A stretch of DNA of 64,000 nt from Actinoplanes palleronii (GCF_016862315.1 NZ_BOMS01000048.1:1-64000), one strand, 5' to 3'. Shown: positions 38,451 through 49,720, counted from the stretch's first letter. Notes: a model not told the origin generated them from the letters alone. Made by a program: numbers and translations.

Positions 38451-39947
38451 TCAGCGCTGCCGGGTGAGCAGGCCCGGCCGGTACGGCAGCAGCCCGTAGT
38501 CACCGCCGGAGCTCGGCGAACGACCCTGGTAGAGCAGCTGCAGATTGCACGGATCGACCGTCATGGTCTGGTCGGCGCTGGTGCGGATCAGCTCGCCGTG
38601 GCTGATGTCGTTGGTCCAGGTCGCCCCGCTGTTGGCCTTGCCCGCGAACGGGTTGCTCTCGGTGGCGGCCTGCGGCGTCCATGACCCGCTCAGGCTGCTC
38701 GCGGTGAAGGAGCGGAAGTAGCGCCCGTTGGACCCGATCGCCTCGACGATCATCAGGTACTGGTTCTGGCCCTGCACCTTGTAGACCTGCGGCGCTTCGA
38801 ACAGGTTGTTCGTCGAGTCACTCATGATCGTGGTGTACGACGAGCCGAAACTGCCCGGGAAGTTCCCGATCGGCATGCTCGCCCGGTAGATCTTGCCGTT
38901 GTCCCCGGCGAAGAACAGGTACATGTTCGTGCCGTCACCGATCAGCGTCTGGTCGATCGGTCCGGTGCCGGAACCGGAGATGCTGCCGGTGAACAGGGTC
39001 TGCGCCGACGACCAGCCGTTGGGGTTGGCCGGGTCGCTGGAGGTCTTGTAGCTGAACGCGGTCGGACCCCACTGATAGGTCAGCACCCAGATGTTCTTCG
39101 GCGCGAAGTAGAACAGTGTCGGCGCCACGGTGCCCTGACTCATCGCGTTCTGGCTCGCCGAGGCCATGTCCGACCAGTTGGTGAACGGGGTGAAGTTCAT
39201 CGAGCCCCAGCTCGACCCGGTGTCGTGCGTGGTGGCGTAGACCAGCTGCTTGCCGTTGTAGGGCACGACGGTGAAGTCCTTCAGCGACACCCAGCCGGAC
39301 CGCGGGTTCGCCAGCGAGCCGGTCGACGACCAGCGGTAGGTCGACGGCAGCGTGCACGATCCGGACGGCGGCGGCGAGCTCGGCGTCGAGCCGCCGCCGA
39401 GCTTGACCAGCTGCCACTGCTGGTTGGCGCCGTTCCAGTCGGCGTACTGCACGATGTTCGCGCCGTCCGCGGCCGACGCGCCCTGCACCTCGACGGCCTT
39501 GCCGCTGTTCCGGTTGATCAGCTGGATGTACCCGTCGATGTCCTGCACGCTGAACTGCTGGTTGGTGGTGTTGTTGTCGGTCCACTGCACGATCGCGCCG
39601 CCGTCGGCGGTCGACAGGTTGTAGACGTCCAGAACCTTGCCGGAGTGCTTCGACTTGAGCCGGTAGTAGCCGCCACCGGAGTCGACGAACTGCCACTGCT
39701 GCTGCGCCTGGTCGTTGCGCGTCCACTGGGTGATCCGCGCGCCGTCGGTGGTGGCCATGTTGTACAGGTCCAGCGCCTTGCCGCTGGTCCGGTTGACCAG
39801 CACGTAGGAGGCGCTGGTGTCGATCGTCGCGGCGGACGCCGGCATCGCGGTGACGGCGAGGCTGCCCGCGCCGACCATCACGATCAGCGCGGCGAGCGCG
39901 CCCTTCCAGCGCCGGCGCGGTGGTGCGGTCTGCGGAACCACTGTCAT
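38451..39947 (-). CDS. secreted GH62 alpha-L-arabinofuranosidase with N-terminal CBM13
   Basis: 498 residues. ATG 39947 follows CCGAGGAG; the open frame upstream is only a shadow. Signal peptide ends ASA; the ricin-type CBM13 (~40-190) has three subdomains ending QQWQF, NQQFSV and QQWQL; a short Ser/Pro linker precedes GH62 (~200-498), with [13 protein letters not shown] carrying the general-acid Glu. The CBM13 is almost identical to that of the next gene upstream, and the catalytic domain almost identical to the other GH62, so the gene looks like a recombinant of its neighbours. Confidence 0.95.
   Translation of the reverse strand: MTVVPQTAPPRRRWKGALAALIVMVGAGSLAVTAMPASAATIDTSASYVLVNRTSGKALDLYNMATTDGARITQWTRNDQAQQQWQFVDSGGGYYRLKSKHSGKVLDVYNLSTADGGAIVQWTDNNTTNQQFSVQDIDGYIQLINRNSGKAVEVQGASAADGANIVQYADWNGANQQWQLVKLGGGSTPSSPPPSGSCTLPSTYRWSSTGSLANPRSGWVSLKDFTVVPYNGKQLVYATTHDTGSSWGSMNFTPFTNWSDMASASQNAMSQGTVAPTLFYFAPKNIWVLTYQWGPTAFSYKTSSDPANPNGWSSAQTLFTGSISGSGTGPIDQTLIGDGTNMYLFFAGDNGKIYRASMPIGNFPGSFGSSYTTIMSDSTNNLFEAPQVYKVQGQNQYLMIVEAIGSNGRYFRSFTASSLSGSWTPQAATESNPFAGKANSGATWTNDISHGELIRTSADQTMTVDPCNLQLLYQGRSPSSGGDYGLLPYRPGLLTRQR
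39390..39835. repeat. near-identical CBM13 coding block, copy 2
   Basis: Partner of the block at 41480-41925. Direct orientation, about 2.1 kb apart. Confidence 0.85.
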
Positions 39948-39973
39948 CTCGAACTCCTCGGGGGGAACGGGGA

Positions 39974-42031
39974 TCAGGGGGTGCTGAGGTCGAACCGGTT
40001 GACCGTCACCGCGCCGCCCAGGGCCTGGGTGGCGTAGTTGAACAGGCCGAAGCGGTAGCCCATGAAGAACTGCCAGGCGTTGGTGAGGGTGAACGCCGGG
40101 CCCAGGGTGGTGAACGTGCTGCCGTTGGTGCTGTAGGAGAACGTGGCGGTGCGCCCGGAGCCGGGCCGGATGTCGGCGCTGACCCGCAGCCAGAGCTTGC
40201 CGCCGCTCACGCTCGCGCCGGCCGCCTCGCTGCCGGTGCCGGTGGTGGCCCAGCTGGAGTTCATGGTCAGCCCATTGGTCATCGACACCCGGGTGGCGCC
40301 GTTGTCCTTGCGGACGCCGATCCAGGCCGAGGAGTCGCGCAGCATGGCCAGCCCGGCCCGGTCGCCATTGGCCATCTGCGAGTAGTCCAGCTCGACGGTG
40401 GCGGTCGACGTCGGGCCCTGGATCCGGTGGGTGAGCGTGTTGCGCGCGTTGTACAGGTCGTTGGTCACCGTGGCGGTGGACAGCCGCAGTCCGTTGCCGA
40501 CGCTGAACTTGCCGGTGTCCGGGTTGTGGTTCCACTCCCAGCGGGGTCCGAGCGTGCTGCCGGTGAACGTGTCCGCACCGGTCATCGGCGTGACGGTCTT
40601 CGTGGTGGTGATGGCCGGCGTCGGGTAGCTCGCGCCCCACCGGCCGTTGACGGTGGTCAGCACCGGCCAGTCGTTGCTCCAGGTGATCGGGGCCAGCGTC
40701 GGCACCCGGCCGCCGGGGTAGGCGTCGGTGAACGCCATGTACCACCAGTCACCGGCCTGGGTCTGCACGAGACCGCCCTGATGCGGCACCCCGCCCCCGG
40801 AGATCGGCCCAGGAAGATCAAGAAGGACCTGCTTCTGTTCGTACGGACCGAACGGGCTGGTCGAGCGCAGCACGTACTGCCCGTTGGCCGGCCGGGTCAG
40901 CCAGATGTAGTAGTAGTTGCCGCGCTTGTACATCCGCGCGCCCTCGAGGGTGCCGACACTCGACGGGGTGGTGTAGACGGTCTGCGAGCGCACCTGCGAG
41001 GTCAGGTCGCCGGAGAGCTGGGCGACGCTGATCGTGCCGTTGCCGTAGGCCACGTACGGGGTGTCGTTGTCGAACAGCAGCCCGGCGTCGTAGTAGCACG
41101 TGTTGAGCCGGGCCTTCTTCGACCAGGCGCCGTCGACCGCGGACGCGGTGTAGACGTACGTGCGGTTGAACTCGGTGCAGCCCAGCCAGTAGTAGGTGCT
41201 GGTGCTGGGCCGGTAGTTGAACGCCGACGCCCAGATGCCCTTGACGTACGCGCGGGCGCCGGACAGGTCGTAGGCGGCGGAGTCGAAGTCCAGCCGGGGC
41301 ACCGAGTGACCGGCGTACTCCCAGTTCACCAGGTCGTAGGAGCGCAGGATCGGCGCACCCGGCGAGTAGTGCATGGTCGACGCCGAGTAGTAGTAGGCGT
41401 CACCGACCCGGATGATGTCGCCGTCGGCGAAGTCCTGCCACACCACCGGGTTGCTGAACGTGCCGGTGGAGGGGGTGCCGCCGCCGAGCTTGACCAGCTG
41501 CCACTGCTGGTTGGCGCCGTTCCAGTCGGCGTACTGCACGATGTTCGCGCCGTCCGCGGCCGACGCGCCCTGCACCTCGACGGCCTTGCCGCTGTTCCGG
41601 TTGATCAGCTGCAGGTACCCGTCGACGTCCTGAATACTGAACTGCTGGTTCGTCGCGTTGTTGTCGGTCCACTGCACGATCGCGCTGCCGTCGGCGGTGG
41701 AGGCGCCGGAGACGTCCAGGACCTTGCCGGAGTGCTTCGACCTGAGCCGGTAGTAGCCGCCACCGGAGTCGACGAACTGCCACTGCTGCTGCGCCTGGTC
41801 GTTGCGCGTCCACTGAGTGATCCGCGCACCGTCGGTGGTGGCCATGTTGTACAGGTCCAGCGCCTTGCCGCTGGACCGGTTGACCAGCACGTAGGAGGCG
41901 CTGGTGTCGATCGTCGCGGCCGACGCGGCCGGTGCGGCTGCGGCGACCGCGACCGCCGCGCCCAGCACGACGGTCAGCGCGGCGGCGAGCAGGCGCCACG
42001 GCCGGCGCGGCACTTCGGGGCGAGCCCTCAT
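39974..42031 (-). CDS. secreted GH43 glycosidase with N-terminal CBM13
   Basis: 685 residues. ATG 42031 follows GAGGAGTGG. Signal peptide to ~38 (ending ASA), CBM13 ~40-183, GH43 five-blade propeller from ~190: catalytic base Asp in WQDFADGDI (Asp200 or Asp203), modulator Asp316 in CYYDAGLLF, acid Glu363 in [10 protein letters not shown]. Residues ~510-685 are a concanavalin-like DUF1349-type beta-sandwich. Likely beta-xylosidase or alpha-L-arabinofuranosidase; specificity not resolved. Heads the gene set running to 34693. A LacI-type box is 42 bp upstream of the start. Confidence 0.92.
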   Translation of the reverse strand: MRARPEVPRRPWRLLAAALTVVLGAAVAVAAAAPAASAATIDTSASYVLVNRSSGKALDLYNMATTDGARITQWTRNDQAQQQWQFVDSGGGYYRLRSKHSGKVLDVSGASTADGSAIVQWTDNNATNQQFSIQDVDGYLQLINRNSGKAVEVQGASAADGANIVQYADWNGANQQWQLVKLGGGTPSTGTFSNPVVWQDFADGDIIRVGDAYYYSASTMHYSPGAPILRSYDLVNWEYAGHSVPRLDFDSAAYDLSGARAYVKGIWASAFNYRPSTSTYYWLGCTEFNRTYVYTASAVDGAWSKKARLNTCYYDAGLLFDNDTPYVAYGNGTISVAQLSGDLTSQVRSQTVYTTPSSVGTLEGARMYKRGNYYYIWLTRPANGQYVLRSTSPFGPYEQKQVLLDLPGPISGGGVPHQGGLVQTQAGDWWYMAFTDAYPGGRVPTLAPITWSNDWPVLTTVNGRWGASYPTPAITTTKTVTPMTGADTFTGSTLGPRWEWNHNPDTGKFSVGNGLRLSTATVTNDLYNARNTLTHRIQGPTSTATVELDYSQMANGDRAGLAMLRDSSAWIGVRKDNGATRVSMTNGLTMNSSWATTGTGSEAAGASVSGGKLWLRVSADIRPGSGRTATFSYSTNGSTFTTLGPAFTLTNAWQFFMGYRFGLFNYATQALGGAVTVNRFDLSTP
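41480..41925. repeat. near-identical CBM13 coding block, copy 1
   Basis: About 445 bp coding for CBM13 in the GH43 gene match 39390-39835 in the GH62 gene at almost every base, including synonymous positions. Confidence 0.85.
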
Positions 42032-42072
42032 CGTCCACTCCTCGCATCGGGATTTCTCGTCCGGAACCAAAA

Positions 42073-42086
42073 TGGGAGCGCTCACA
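42073..42086. promoter_or_regulatory. LacI-type box upstream of GH43-CBM13
   Basis: TGGGAGCGCTCACA, close to the TGGGAGCGCTCCCA operator of CebR/CelR-class LacI repressors. It lies 42 bp upstream of the minus-strand start. Confidence 0.75.
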
Positions 42087-42162
42087 TTTATGGACTGGAT
42101 ATTGCCAGAAGGTTTCGGGGTGTTTCAATTCCTTGACCGCGCGACCAACGCGGCGAGAACCG

Positions 42163-42227
42163 CATAACAGTTCGCGGAAAAATACTTCCGGAATCGGTCG
42201 GGAAAGATGCCGTCGTTTTCTGTTATG
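42163..42227. promoter_or_regulatory. CATAACAG...CTGTTATG inverted repeat
   Basis: Arms 42163-42170 and 42220-42227 are exact 8-bp complements enclosing a TACTTCCGGAA element. The layout resembles one at 48186-48234 upstream of the second xylanase. Confidence 0.45.
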
Positions 42228-42250
42228 TGCGGGCCGGTGCCGTGGTCGGA

Positions 42251-43810
42251 TCAGCCGGCGAGCGGCGGGCGGACCAGAAAGGAACCGTCGGCCCGGAACG
42301 CGGTCGTGCCGTCGGACTGGTCCACCCACAGTTCGTCGCCGCGGTGCCGCAGGAACCATCCGGGATAGTTCGACGACTCGAGCGTGACGGAGCCGGCGAC
42401 CGTGCCGGGCCCGGGGCAGAACGTGGCGTCCCCGCGGAACAGCTTGGAGCCGTCCCCGCCGTCGACCCGCAGCCGCCACGACAGGTGCCGCAGGTACCGG
42501 CCGTCGGCGGTGCGGAACGAGAAGCAGTCCGGGTCGTTGAGCCCGGTCACCACCCGGACGGTCGACTGGCGCCGCGCCGAGACGGTGTTGCCGGCGCTGA
42601 CCGCGGTCAGGATGCCGAAACTGTCGGCCGCCGTGACGTAGCGTCCGGTGGCGTTCGCCGCCTCGAGCGACGCCGATCCGGTGCGCAGCGCACCGGCGGC
42701 CGCACTCGTCGCCGCGCCGGACACTGCCGCACCGGACGCCGACGCGCTGGTGGCGGCGCTGGGAGCAGCCGTTGTCGGCGCCGCGATCGTCGACGGCCGG
42801 GGCGTCTGCGCGATCGTCGAGGGCCGCGGCGCCTCCGGGGTGGCCACCGCCACGGCGCCGGCCGTCGCGCCGACGATCAGGCTGCCGGCGGTCACCGCGG
42901 CCACCACCGGATGGGCCGCCGCCAGCGTCGCCAGCTGCCCGAGCACCCCGGCCTTGCCGGCGGCGGCGGCCGTGCCGGCGCTCAGCGTCCACCCCGCTCC
43001 CCCGACACCGGCGGTCTTGGCCAGGGCCGCCGCGGTCAGGGCCGCGGGCACCGGGAGCAGCACCAGCGCGGGCAGCAGCCGGTCGGTGGGCATGGTGTCA
43101 CCGGCCGCGCGGGTGCACCACGCGCAGGCCCGCACGTGCCGGGCCAGCCGTTTGCGCCACCGCGGGCTGGGCACCCCGTCCCAGCCGGCCCGCTCCTGCG
43201 CCAGCCGCGGGCACCCGGGCCGGGCGTCCAGGGCCGCCACCAGGGCCCGGCCCAGCTCGAGCTGGGCGCGCATGCGCTGCACGCGCACACCGGCGTGCAC
43301 CACCGTGACGCCGAGCGCCTGGGCCAGCTCGGCCCGGGTGAGCCGCCCGGCCACCTCGAGCCACCACAGGGCCAGCAGGATCCGGTCGTCCGGGTCCAGC
43401 CAGCGACCGGCCCGGCGCACCTGGCGGCGCTGCGCCGACAGCTCGACGTGCAGGTCGGCGAGGCCCTCGAACCGCGCGCCGGAGTCCGGCACCTCACCGG
43501 CCTCGTCGAGCGGCACGACCCGGCCGGCGTCCCGGGTCGTCCGGTGCTGGTGCGTGCTGATCTGGCGCAGCGCGATCGCCACCAGCCAGGGCCGGAAGCT
43601 GTGCGGCGACCGCAGTGACGGCAGCTGCCGCAGGGCGCGCAGCATGATGTCCTGCGAGACGTCGTCGACGTCGGGGTGCCCGTCGAGGGCCTGCCGGACG
43701 AGCGTGTAGACCATCGGCAGGTGGGCCGCGACGAGCGCGTCCAGCGCGGCACGGTCACCGCCCTGGGCCGCCCGCACCAGGCCGGAGCCGCCGATCCGGG
43801 TCACTGCCAT
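42251..43810 (-). CDS. ECF sigma factor fused to anti-sigma motif, membrane segment and AbfB (CBM42) domain
   Basis: 519 residues. Sigma region 2 ~10-90 (DGHPDVDDVSQDIMLRALR, FRPWLVAIALRQIS) and region 4 ~120-190 (LTRAELAQALGVTVVHAGVRV). Residues 200-232 hold Cys200 and His225-x3-Cys229-x2-Cys232, the zinc anti-sigma (ZAS) signature. A hydrophobic stretch at 245-262 and a clear one at ~302-323 follow, then an Ala/Ser/Thr/Pro linker (325-378). Residues ~379-519 are an AbfB domain: SLEAANATGRYV, DGRYLRHLSWRLRVD, SNYPGWFLRHRGDELWV, which binds arabinofuranosyl chains in known CBM42 enzymes. Likely a sensor that frees or activates its own sigma unit when extracellular arabinan is bound. ATG 43810 follows GAGGA. 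It sits between two arabinan operons on the same strand. Confidence 0.88.
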   Translation of the reverse strand: MAVTRIGGSGLVRAAQGGDRAALDALVAAHLPMVYTLVRQALDGHPDVDDVSQDIMLRALRQLPSLRSPHSFRPWLVAIALRQISTHQHRTTRDAGRVVPLDEAGEVPDSGARFEGLADLHVELSAQRRQVRRAGRWLDPDDRILLALWWLEVAGRLTRAELAQALGVTVVHAGVRVQRMRAQLELGRALVAALDARPGCPRLAQERAGWDGVPSPRWRKRLARHVRACAWCTRAAGDTMPTDRLLPALVLLPVPAALTAAALAKTAGVGGAGWTLSAGTAAAAGKAGVLGQLATLAAAHPVVAAVTAGSLIVGATAGAVAVATPEAPRPSTIAQTPRPSTIAAPTTAAPSAATSASASGAAVSGAATSAAAGALRTGSASLEAANATGRYVTAADSFGILTAVSAGNTVSARRQSTVRVVTGLNDPDCFSFRTADGRYLRHLSWRLRVDGGDGSKLFRGDATFCPGPGTVAGSVTLESSNYPGWFLRHRGDELWVDQSDGTTAFRADGSFLVRPPLAG

Positions 43811-43845
43811 GTTCCTCGCCACCATCACCACGCGCAGGGGCTCCG

Positions 43846-43851
43846 ATTATG
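43846..43851 (-). promoter_or_regulatory. possible -10 element for the sigma-AbfB gene
   Basis: CATAAT on the minus strand, about 36 bp upstream of the ATG, preceded at a short 15-base spacing by TTGAGG. It could give the sigma gene its own transcript in addition to read-through from the GH43-CBM6 gene. Confidence 0.3.
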
Positions 43852-43868
43852 GACCAGATCGACGCGCC

Positions 43869-45284
43869 TCAACGCATCGACGCGTCGCCGGGTACGGGCG
43901 CGCCGCCCCGGGCCGCGCTCGCACCGGCGAACTGCCAGCTGTCGACGTTGAACAGATAGCCGCTGCCGCCGGTGAACCGCAGGTACAGGTCCCGGGTGCC
44001 GGTCGCGCCGCTGACCGGGCAGCTGACGGTGGTCCAGGTCTGCCAGCCCCCGGTCACCGGCACCGTGCACGTCCCGGCGAGCGTGCCGGTGGGCCCACCC
44101 AGCCGCACCTCGATGCGGCCGCCGGCGCCGGCCGAGGCGACCCGGGCAGTGAACGAGGTCGCACCGGATCCGAACGCGACACCCTTGACCTTGACGTAGT
44201 CGCCGTTGTCGAGGTAGCCGACGTTCAAGCCGCCCCCGCTCGCGGGCTCGGTCTCGACCCCGGAACTCCAGGCCATCGTCTCGGCCTCCTGCCGGACGTA
44301 CGGGTTGAGCGTCCCGTTCTGCGCCGCCCCGGCCGAGGTCATGGTGATCGCCGGGAGGGTGCCGTCACCGTTGTAGCTGAACTTCTCCACGGCGACCGAG
44401 CGGGTGTATCCGCCGCCGCCGGGCAGCGCGCCGTTGTGGTAAAAGAAGTACGAGCCGCCGTTGAAGTCGACGATGCCCGCGTGGTTGGTGAAACTGCCGC
44501 CCTGGGTGGCCATCACGGTGCCGCGGTAGGTCCACGGCCCGGTCGGCCCGGGGGCGGTGGAATAGCCGATGAATTCCGAGCAGCACTTGGCGGCGAAGAC
44601 GTTGTAGTAGAGCCCGTTGCGTTTGTAGACCCACGGGCCCTCCTCGTACAACGTGGGCCGGTTCGCGGTGCCGGTGCGGGTGCCGAACCCGGCCGTGGTG
44701 AGCGGGATCTGCGTCACCGCGCCGCTGTAGCTGATCATGTCGGCGTTCAGCCGCACGTACCAGAGGTTCGGGTTGCCCCAGTAGAGGTACGCCTGGCCGT
44801 CGTCGTCGATGAACACCGTCGGGTCGATCTCGCCGTTCTCGGCCAGCGGGCGCCCGATCGCGTCGGTGAACGGCCCGGTCGGGCTGGTGGCCACGCCGAC
44901 GCCGATGGCCATCCGCCCGGTCGACCGGTTGGTGACCGGGACGTACCAGTAGAACTTGCCGTTGCGGGCGACGACCTGGCCGGCCCACGCGTTCGCGCTC
45001 GCCCAGCTGAACGTGCCGAGGTTCATCGGTGAGCCGTGATCGGTCCAGTTGACCATGTCGGCCGACGAGTAGACCCGCCACTCCTTCATGGTGAAATACG
45101 TCGAGTTGTCCTCGTCGTGGCCGGTGTAGAGGTAGACCCGGCCGTTGTGGACCAGCGGCGCCGGGTCGGCGGTGTAGACGGTCTGCACGATCGGGTTGTC
45201 CGCGCGCGCCGCGGACGGGACGGCGGCGGTCAGCACCACCACGGCGAGCGCGCAGAGCATGCCGGCGAACGATCTCCTGGACAT
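43869..45284 (-). CDS. secreted GH43 glycosidase with CBM6
   Basis: 471 residues. Signal peptide ends ARA; GH43 domain from ~30: base Asp40 in YTADPAPLV, modulator Asp154 in GEIDPTVFID, acid Glu215 in YEEGPWVYK. C-terminal CBM6 from ~345 (RQEAETMAWSSGV, DNGDYVKVKGV, VDSWQF). Likely arabinofuranosidase or beta-xylosidase acting on arabinoxylan. The ATG overlaps the GH27 stop (ATGA); the sigma-AbfB gene starts 58 bp after its stop. Confidence 0.92.
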   Translation of the reverse strand: MSRRSFAGMLCALAVVVLTAAVPSAARADNPIVQTVYTADPAPLVHNGRVYLYTGHDEDNSTYFTMKEWRVYSSADMVNWTDHGSPMNLGTFSWASANAWAGQVVARNGKFYWYVPVTNRSTGRMAIGVGVATSPTGPFTDAIGRPLAENGEIDPTVFIDDDGQAYLYWGNPNLWYVRLNADMISYSGAVTQIPLTTAGFGTRTGTANRPTLYEEGPWVYKRNGLYYNVFAAKCCSEFIGYSTAPGPTGPWTYRGTVMATQGGSFTNHAGIVDFNGGSYFFYHNGALPGGGGYTRSVAVEKFSYNGDGTLPAITMTSAGAAQNGTLNPYVRQEAETMAWSSGVETEPASGGGLNVGYLDNGDYVKVKGVAFGSGATSFTARVASAGAGGRIEVRLGGPTGTLAGTCTVPVTGGWQTWTTVSCPVSGATGTRDLYLRFTGGSGYLFNVDSWQFAGASAARGGAPVPGDASMR

Positions 45285-46909
45285 CAGACCCGGCTCCATC
45301 GCTGGTTGGCGGCGGCGTTGCAGGTCCACAGCAGGACCACGGTGCCGTTGGCGGTCAGGTTGTGGTCGACGTCCAGGCAGAGCCCGGAGGCGGTGCCCCG
45401 GACGGTGCCGTCGGCGGCGAACGTCCACTGCTGGTTGGTGCCGCCGGTGCAGTCCCACAGCTGCACCTTGGCCCCGGCGGTGGCGCCGGACGGGGCGTCC
45501 AGGCACTTGCCGAGCGCCTGAACGCTCGCGCCCGAGGTGGTCCAGCGCTGGTTCGTGCCGCCGTTGCAGTCCCAGATCACCGGCTGCGTGCCGTTGGCGG
45601 TGGCGCCGTTCGGCACGTCCAGGCAGCGGCCCGAGGCGGCGCTGACGACCGTGGTGGTGGTCGCCGGGGTGCTGGTCCCGCCGCTGACCCGGTAGACCAC
45701 CGTGCCGTGGGCGGGGACGCTGGCACTGATCGTGCCGGTGGTGGTCGTGGTGGCGCCGCTCCCGGCGTCCTGCAGGGTGAACGAGCTGCCGGACTTGCCG
45801 ATCGCGGCGGCGCTGGTCGACACCGTGGTGGCCGAGCCGCCCTGGTTGAACAGGGCGACCGTGACGTCACCGTTCGCCAGCCGCTTGGCCAGCACCCGGC
45901 GCGTGCCGTCGTACGAAATCGGGGTTGATTGAAGGCCGAGGGTGTCCTGGTTGATCGCGATGAGACGGGGGTTCTTCAGGATGCTCTGGGTGGCCGCGCT
46001 CATCGAGCGCAGATCGTTGCCGGCGATCAGCGGGGAGGCCAGCATCGCCCAGAGCGCGAAGTGGCTGCGCTGCTCGGTGTCGGTCATGCCGCCGCGGCCG
46101 ACCTCCATCATGTCCGGGTCGTTGAACTGCCCGGGCCGGGCGTAACCGGCCAGCGGCACGGTGACGTCGACGATGTTCTTCACGCCCATCGGGTAGCCGT
46201 TGGTCTGCCCGGTGTCCCAGGCGTCGCTGATGTCCTCGGTGGTGCGCCACAGGTTCGCCACGTCACCCCAGTTGCGCTGCGGGCCGGTCTTGGCGTGCAC
46301 GCTGTTCGGGTTGATGCTGTAGACGATCGGGCGGCCGGTCGCGGCGAGCGCGTCACGCATCTTCGCGAACGTGGTGACCTGCTCGGTGATGGTGCCGGTG
46401 GGTGAGCACCAGTCGTACTTGAGGTAGTCCACGCCCCAGGCGGCGAACTGCCGGGCGTCCTGCGCCTCGTGCCCCAGGCTGCCGGTGGCGCCGGGGTAGC
46501 TGTTGAAGTACTGCGCGCAGGTCTTGTCCAGCGGGCCCTGGTAGATGCCGAACTTCAGGCCCTTGCCGTGCAGGTAGTCGCCGAGGGCCTTCATCCCGCT
46601 GGGGAACCGGGTCGGGTCGCCCTGCAGGTTGCCGGAGCCGTCCCGGTTCGGGTTGAACCAGCAGTCGTCGACGACGACGTACTGGTAGCCGGCGTCGCGC
46701 ATGCCGCTGCTGACCATCGCGTCGGCCATCTGCCGGATCAGGGTCTCGCTGATGTTGCAGCCGAACGTGTTCCAGCTGTTCCACCCCATCGGCGGGGTGC
46801 GGGCGACCCCGTTGTCCAGTGCCCGGGCCGCGGAGCCGGGCAGGACGGTCGCCGCGCCGGCGAGCAGCAGCAGTCCGGCAGCGAGCATGGCCCTCAGTGT
46901 CGTTTTCAT
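45284..46909 (-). CDS. secreted GH27 alpha-galactosidase or beta-L-arabinopyranosidase with CBM13
   Basis: 541 residues. Signal peptide ~1-30; GH27 barrel: MGWNSWNTFGC, VDDCWF with Asp81-Asp82, nucleophile Asp166 in YLKYDWC, acid/base Asp226 in TEDISDAW. The segment after GIY is QGPLDKTC rather than the SDAG or ADVG of alpha-galactosidases, a position that helps select the sugar C6 group; arabinopyranosidases differ here too. Given the arabinan context, beta-L-arabinopyranosidase is plausible. C-terminal CBM13 (~415-541) with QRW repeats. Both ends overlap neighbours by ATGA. Confidence 0.9.
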   Translation of the reverse strand: MKTTLRAMLAAGLLLLAGAATVLPGSAARALDNGVARTPPMGWNSWNTFGCNISETLIRQMADAMVSSGMRDAGYQYVVVDDCWFNPNRDGSGNLQGDPTRFPSGMKALGDYLHGKGLKFGIYQGPLDKTCAQYFNSYPGATGSLGHEAQDARQFAAWGVDYLKYDWCSPTGTITEQVTTFAKMRDALAATGRPIVYSINPNSVHAKTGPQRNWGDVANLWRTTEDISDAWDTGQTNGYPMGVKNIVDVTVPLAGYARPGQFNDPDMMEVGRGGMTDTEQRSHFALWAMLASPLIAGNDLRSMSAATQSILKNPRLIAINQDTLGLQSTPISYDGTRRVLAKRLANGDVTVALFNQGGSATTVSTSAAAIGKSGSSFTLQDAGSGATTTTTGTISASVPAHGTVVYRVSGGTSTPATTTTVVSAASGRCLDVPNGATANGTQPVIWDCNGGTNQRWTTSGASVQALGKCLDAPSGATAGAKVQLWDCTGGTNQQWTFAADGTVRGTASGLCLDVDHNLTANGTVVLLWTCNAAANQRWSRV

Positions 46910-47988
46910 CGCCTCGTCCAGAGCTGGTTGGCCGAACCCGTGCAGGTCCAGAGGATCGTGGTGGTGCCGTTGGCGGTGGCGTTGCCACTGACGTCCAGGC
47001 ACAGGCCGGACGCGGCGTTGCGGATGGTGGCGCCGGAGGTGAACGCCCACCGCTGGTTGGTGGCGCCGCTGCAGGCCCACAGCTGCGCCTTGGTGCCGGC
47101 CGTGGCGCCGGTGGGCGCGTCGAGGCACTTGCCGACCGCCTGCAGCGTCTGGCCGTCGTAGGTCCATCGCTGGTTGGTGGCGCCGCTGCAGTCCCAGATG
47201 ATCGGCTGGGTGCCGTTGGCGGTGCTGCCGTTCGGCACGTCCAGGCAGCGGCCGGACGCGGTGCCGACCAGCGCCGCGCCGGTGCCGGTGGACGGGTCAC
47301 CGATCGATCCGGGCACCGACCGCAGGGCCGCGTACCAGGTGGCGGCCATCTTGTCGTAGCCGCCCGCGGTCGGGTGGACGCCGTCGATCAGGTCGGCGGT
47401 GGTGAGCGCGGCGTGCATGTCGACCAGGTGGACCCGCGAGCCCCGGCTCTGCACGATGCCGGGAAGGGCCGCGTTGAAGGTGCGGGCGGCGGCCTCCTGA
47501 CCGGAGTTGGCCAGCGGGATCAGGGTGGCCACGAAGACGTCCGCCGACGGCGCGGCCGCCGTGACGTGGTCGATCAGGGTGGCGAGCCGGCCCGGTGCGC
47601 CGGAGACGTTGTAGTTCTGCAGGATGTCGTTGGTGCCCAGGTGCAGCAGCACCGTGCGCGGGGTGCTGGTGCGCAGCCAGCCGCCGATGTTCGCGTCGAT
47701 CTGGTCGATGCGCCAGCCGGGGTGGCCCTCGTGGTCGTGGTCGCCGAGCGCGGCCGGGCCGTTGACCTGCGAGCCGACCAGGTCGACCCGGTATCCGGCG
47801 GCGGCCATCCGCTGCCAGAGGCCGATCCGGTAGCCGCCGGGCACCTGGGTGCCCTCGGTGATGGAGTCGCCCAGCGGCATGACCCGGGTGCCACCGTTGG
47901 ATTCCGCGGCGGCCGCCCCGGGCGGGACGACGAGGACACCGGCGGCGGCGAGGAGGGCCGCGAGCAACCACCGTCTTCTTCTGGGCAT
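46906..47988 (-). CDS. secreted SGNH/CE3-like acetyl esterase with CBM13
   Basis: 360 residues. Signal peptide ~1-28; SGNH hydrolase with Ser42 in MPLGDSITEG, the HEGHPGWRIDQIDANIGGWL block typical of CE3, LHLGTND at 116-121 and the Asp202/His205 pair in IDGVHP. C-terminal CBM13 ~235-360. Likely removes acetyl groups from acetylated xylan. First gene of a three-gene operon, with a LacI-type box 35 bp upstream. Confidence 0.88.
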   Translation of the reverse strand: MPRRRRWLLAALLAAAGVLVVPPGAAAAESNGGTRVMPLGDSITEGTQVPGGYRIGLWQRMAAAGYRVDLVGSQVNGPAALGDHDHEGHPGWRIDQIDANIGGWLRTSTPRTVLLHLGTNDILQNYNVSGAPGRLATLIDHVTAAAPSADVFVATLIPLANSGQEAAARTFNAALPGIVQSRGSRVHLVDMHAALTTADLIDGVHPTAGGYDKMAATWYAALRSVPGSIGDPSTGTGAALVGTASGRCLDVPNGSTANGTQPIIWDCSGATNQRWTYDGQTLQAVGKCLDAPTGATAGTKAQLWACSGATNQRWAFTSGATIRNAASGLCLDVSGNATANGTTTILWTCTGSANQLWTRR

Positions 47989-48022
47989 GGGGATATGCCT
48001 CCCTGGTGATCGGTTGGCTTCC

Positions 48023-48036
48023 TGTTATCGCTCACA
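48023..48036. promoter_or_regulatory. LacI-type box (TGTTATCGCTCACA)
   Basis: Half-site TGTTAT plus CG centre and CTCACA, near the esterase start. Matches the other two boxes in outline, with one arm weaker. Confidence 0.55.
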
Positions 48037-48045
48037 CCGCATTGA

Positions 48046-49713
<1,668 letters not shown>

Positions 49714-49720
49714 CCCGCTC

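Noticed and set aside
39920..42136. Very long plus-strand open frame opposite the GH43-CBM13 gene
   Set aside because: No recognisable domain and Arg/Gly/Val-rich composition typical of an antisense shadow.
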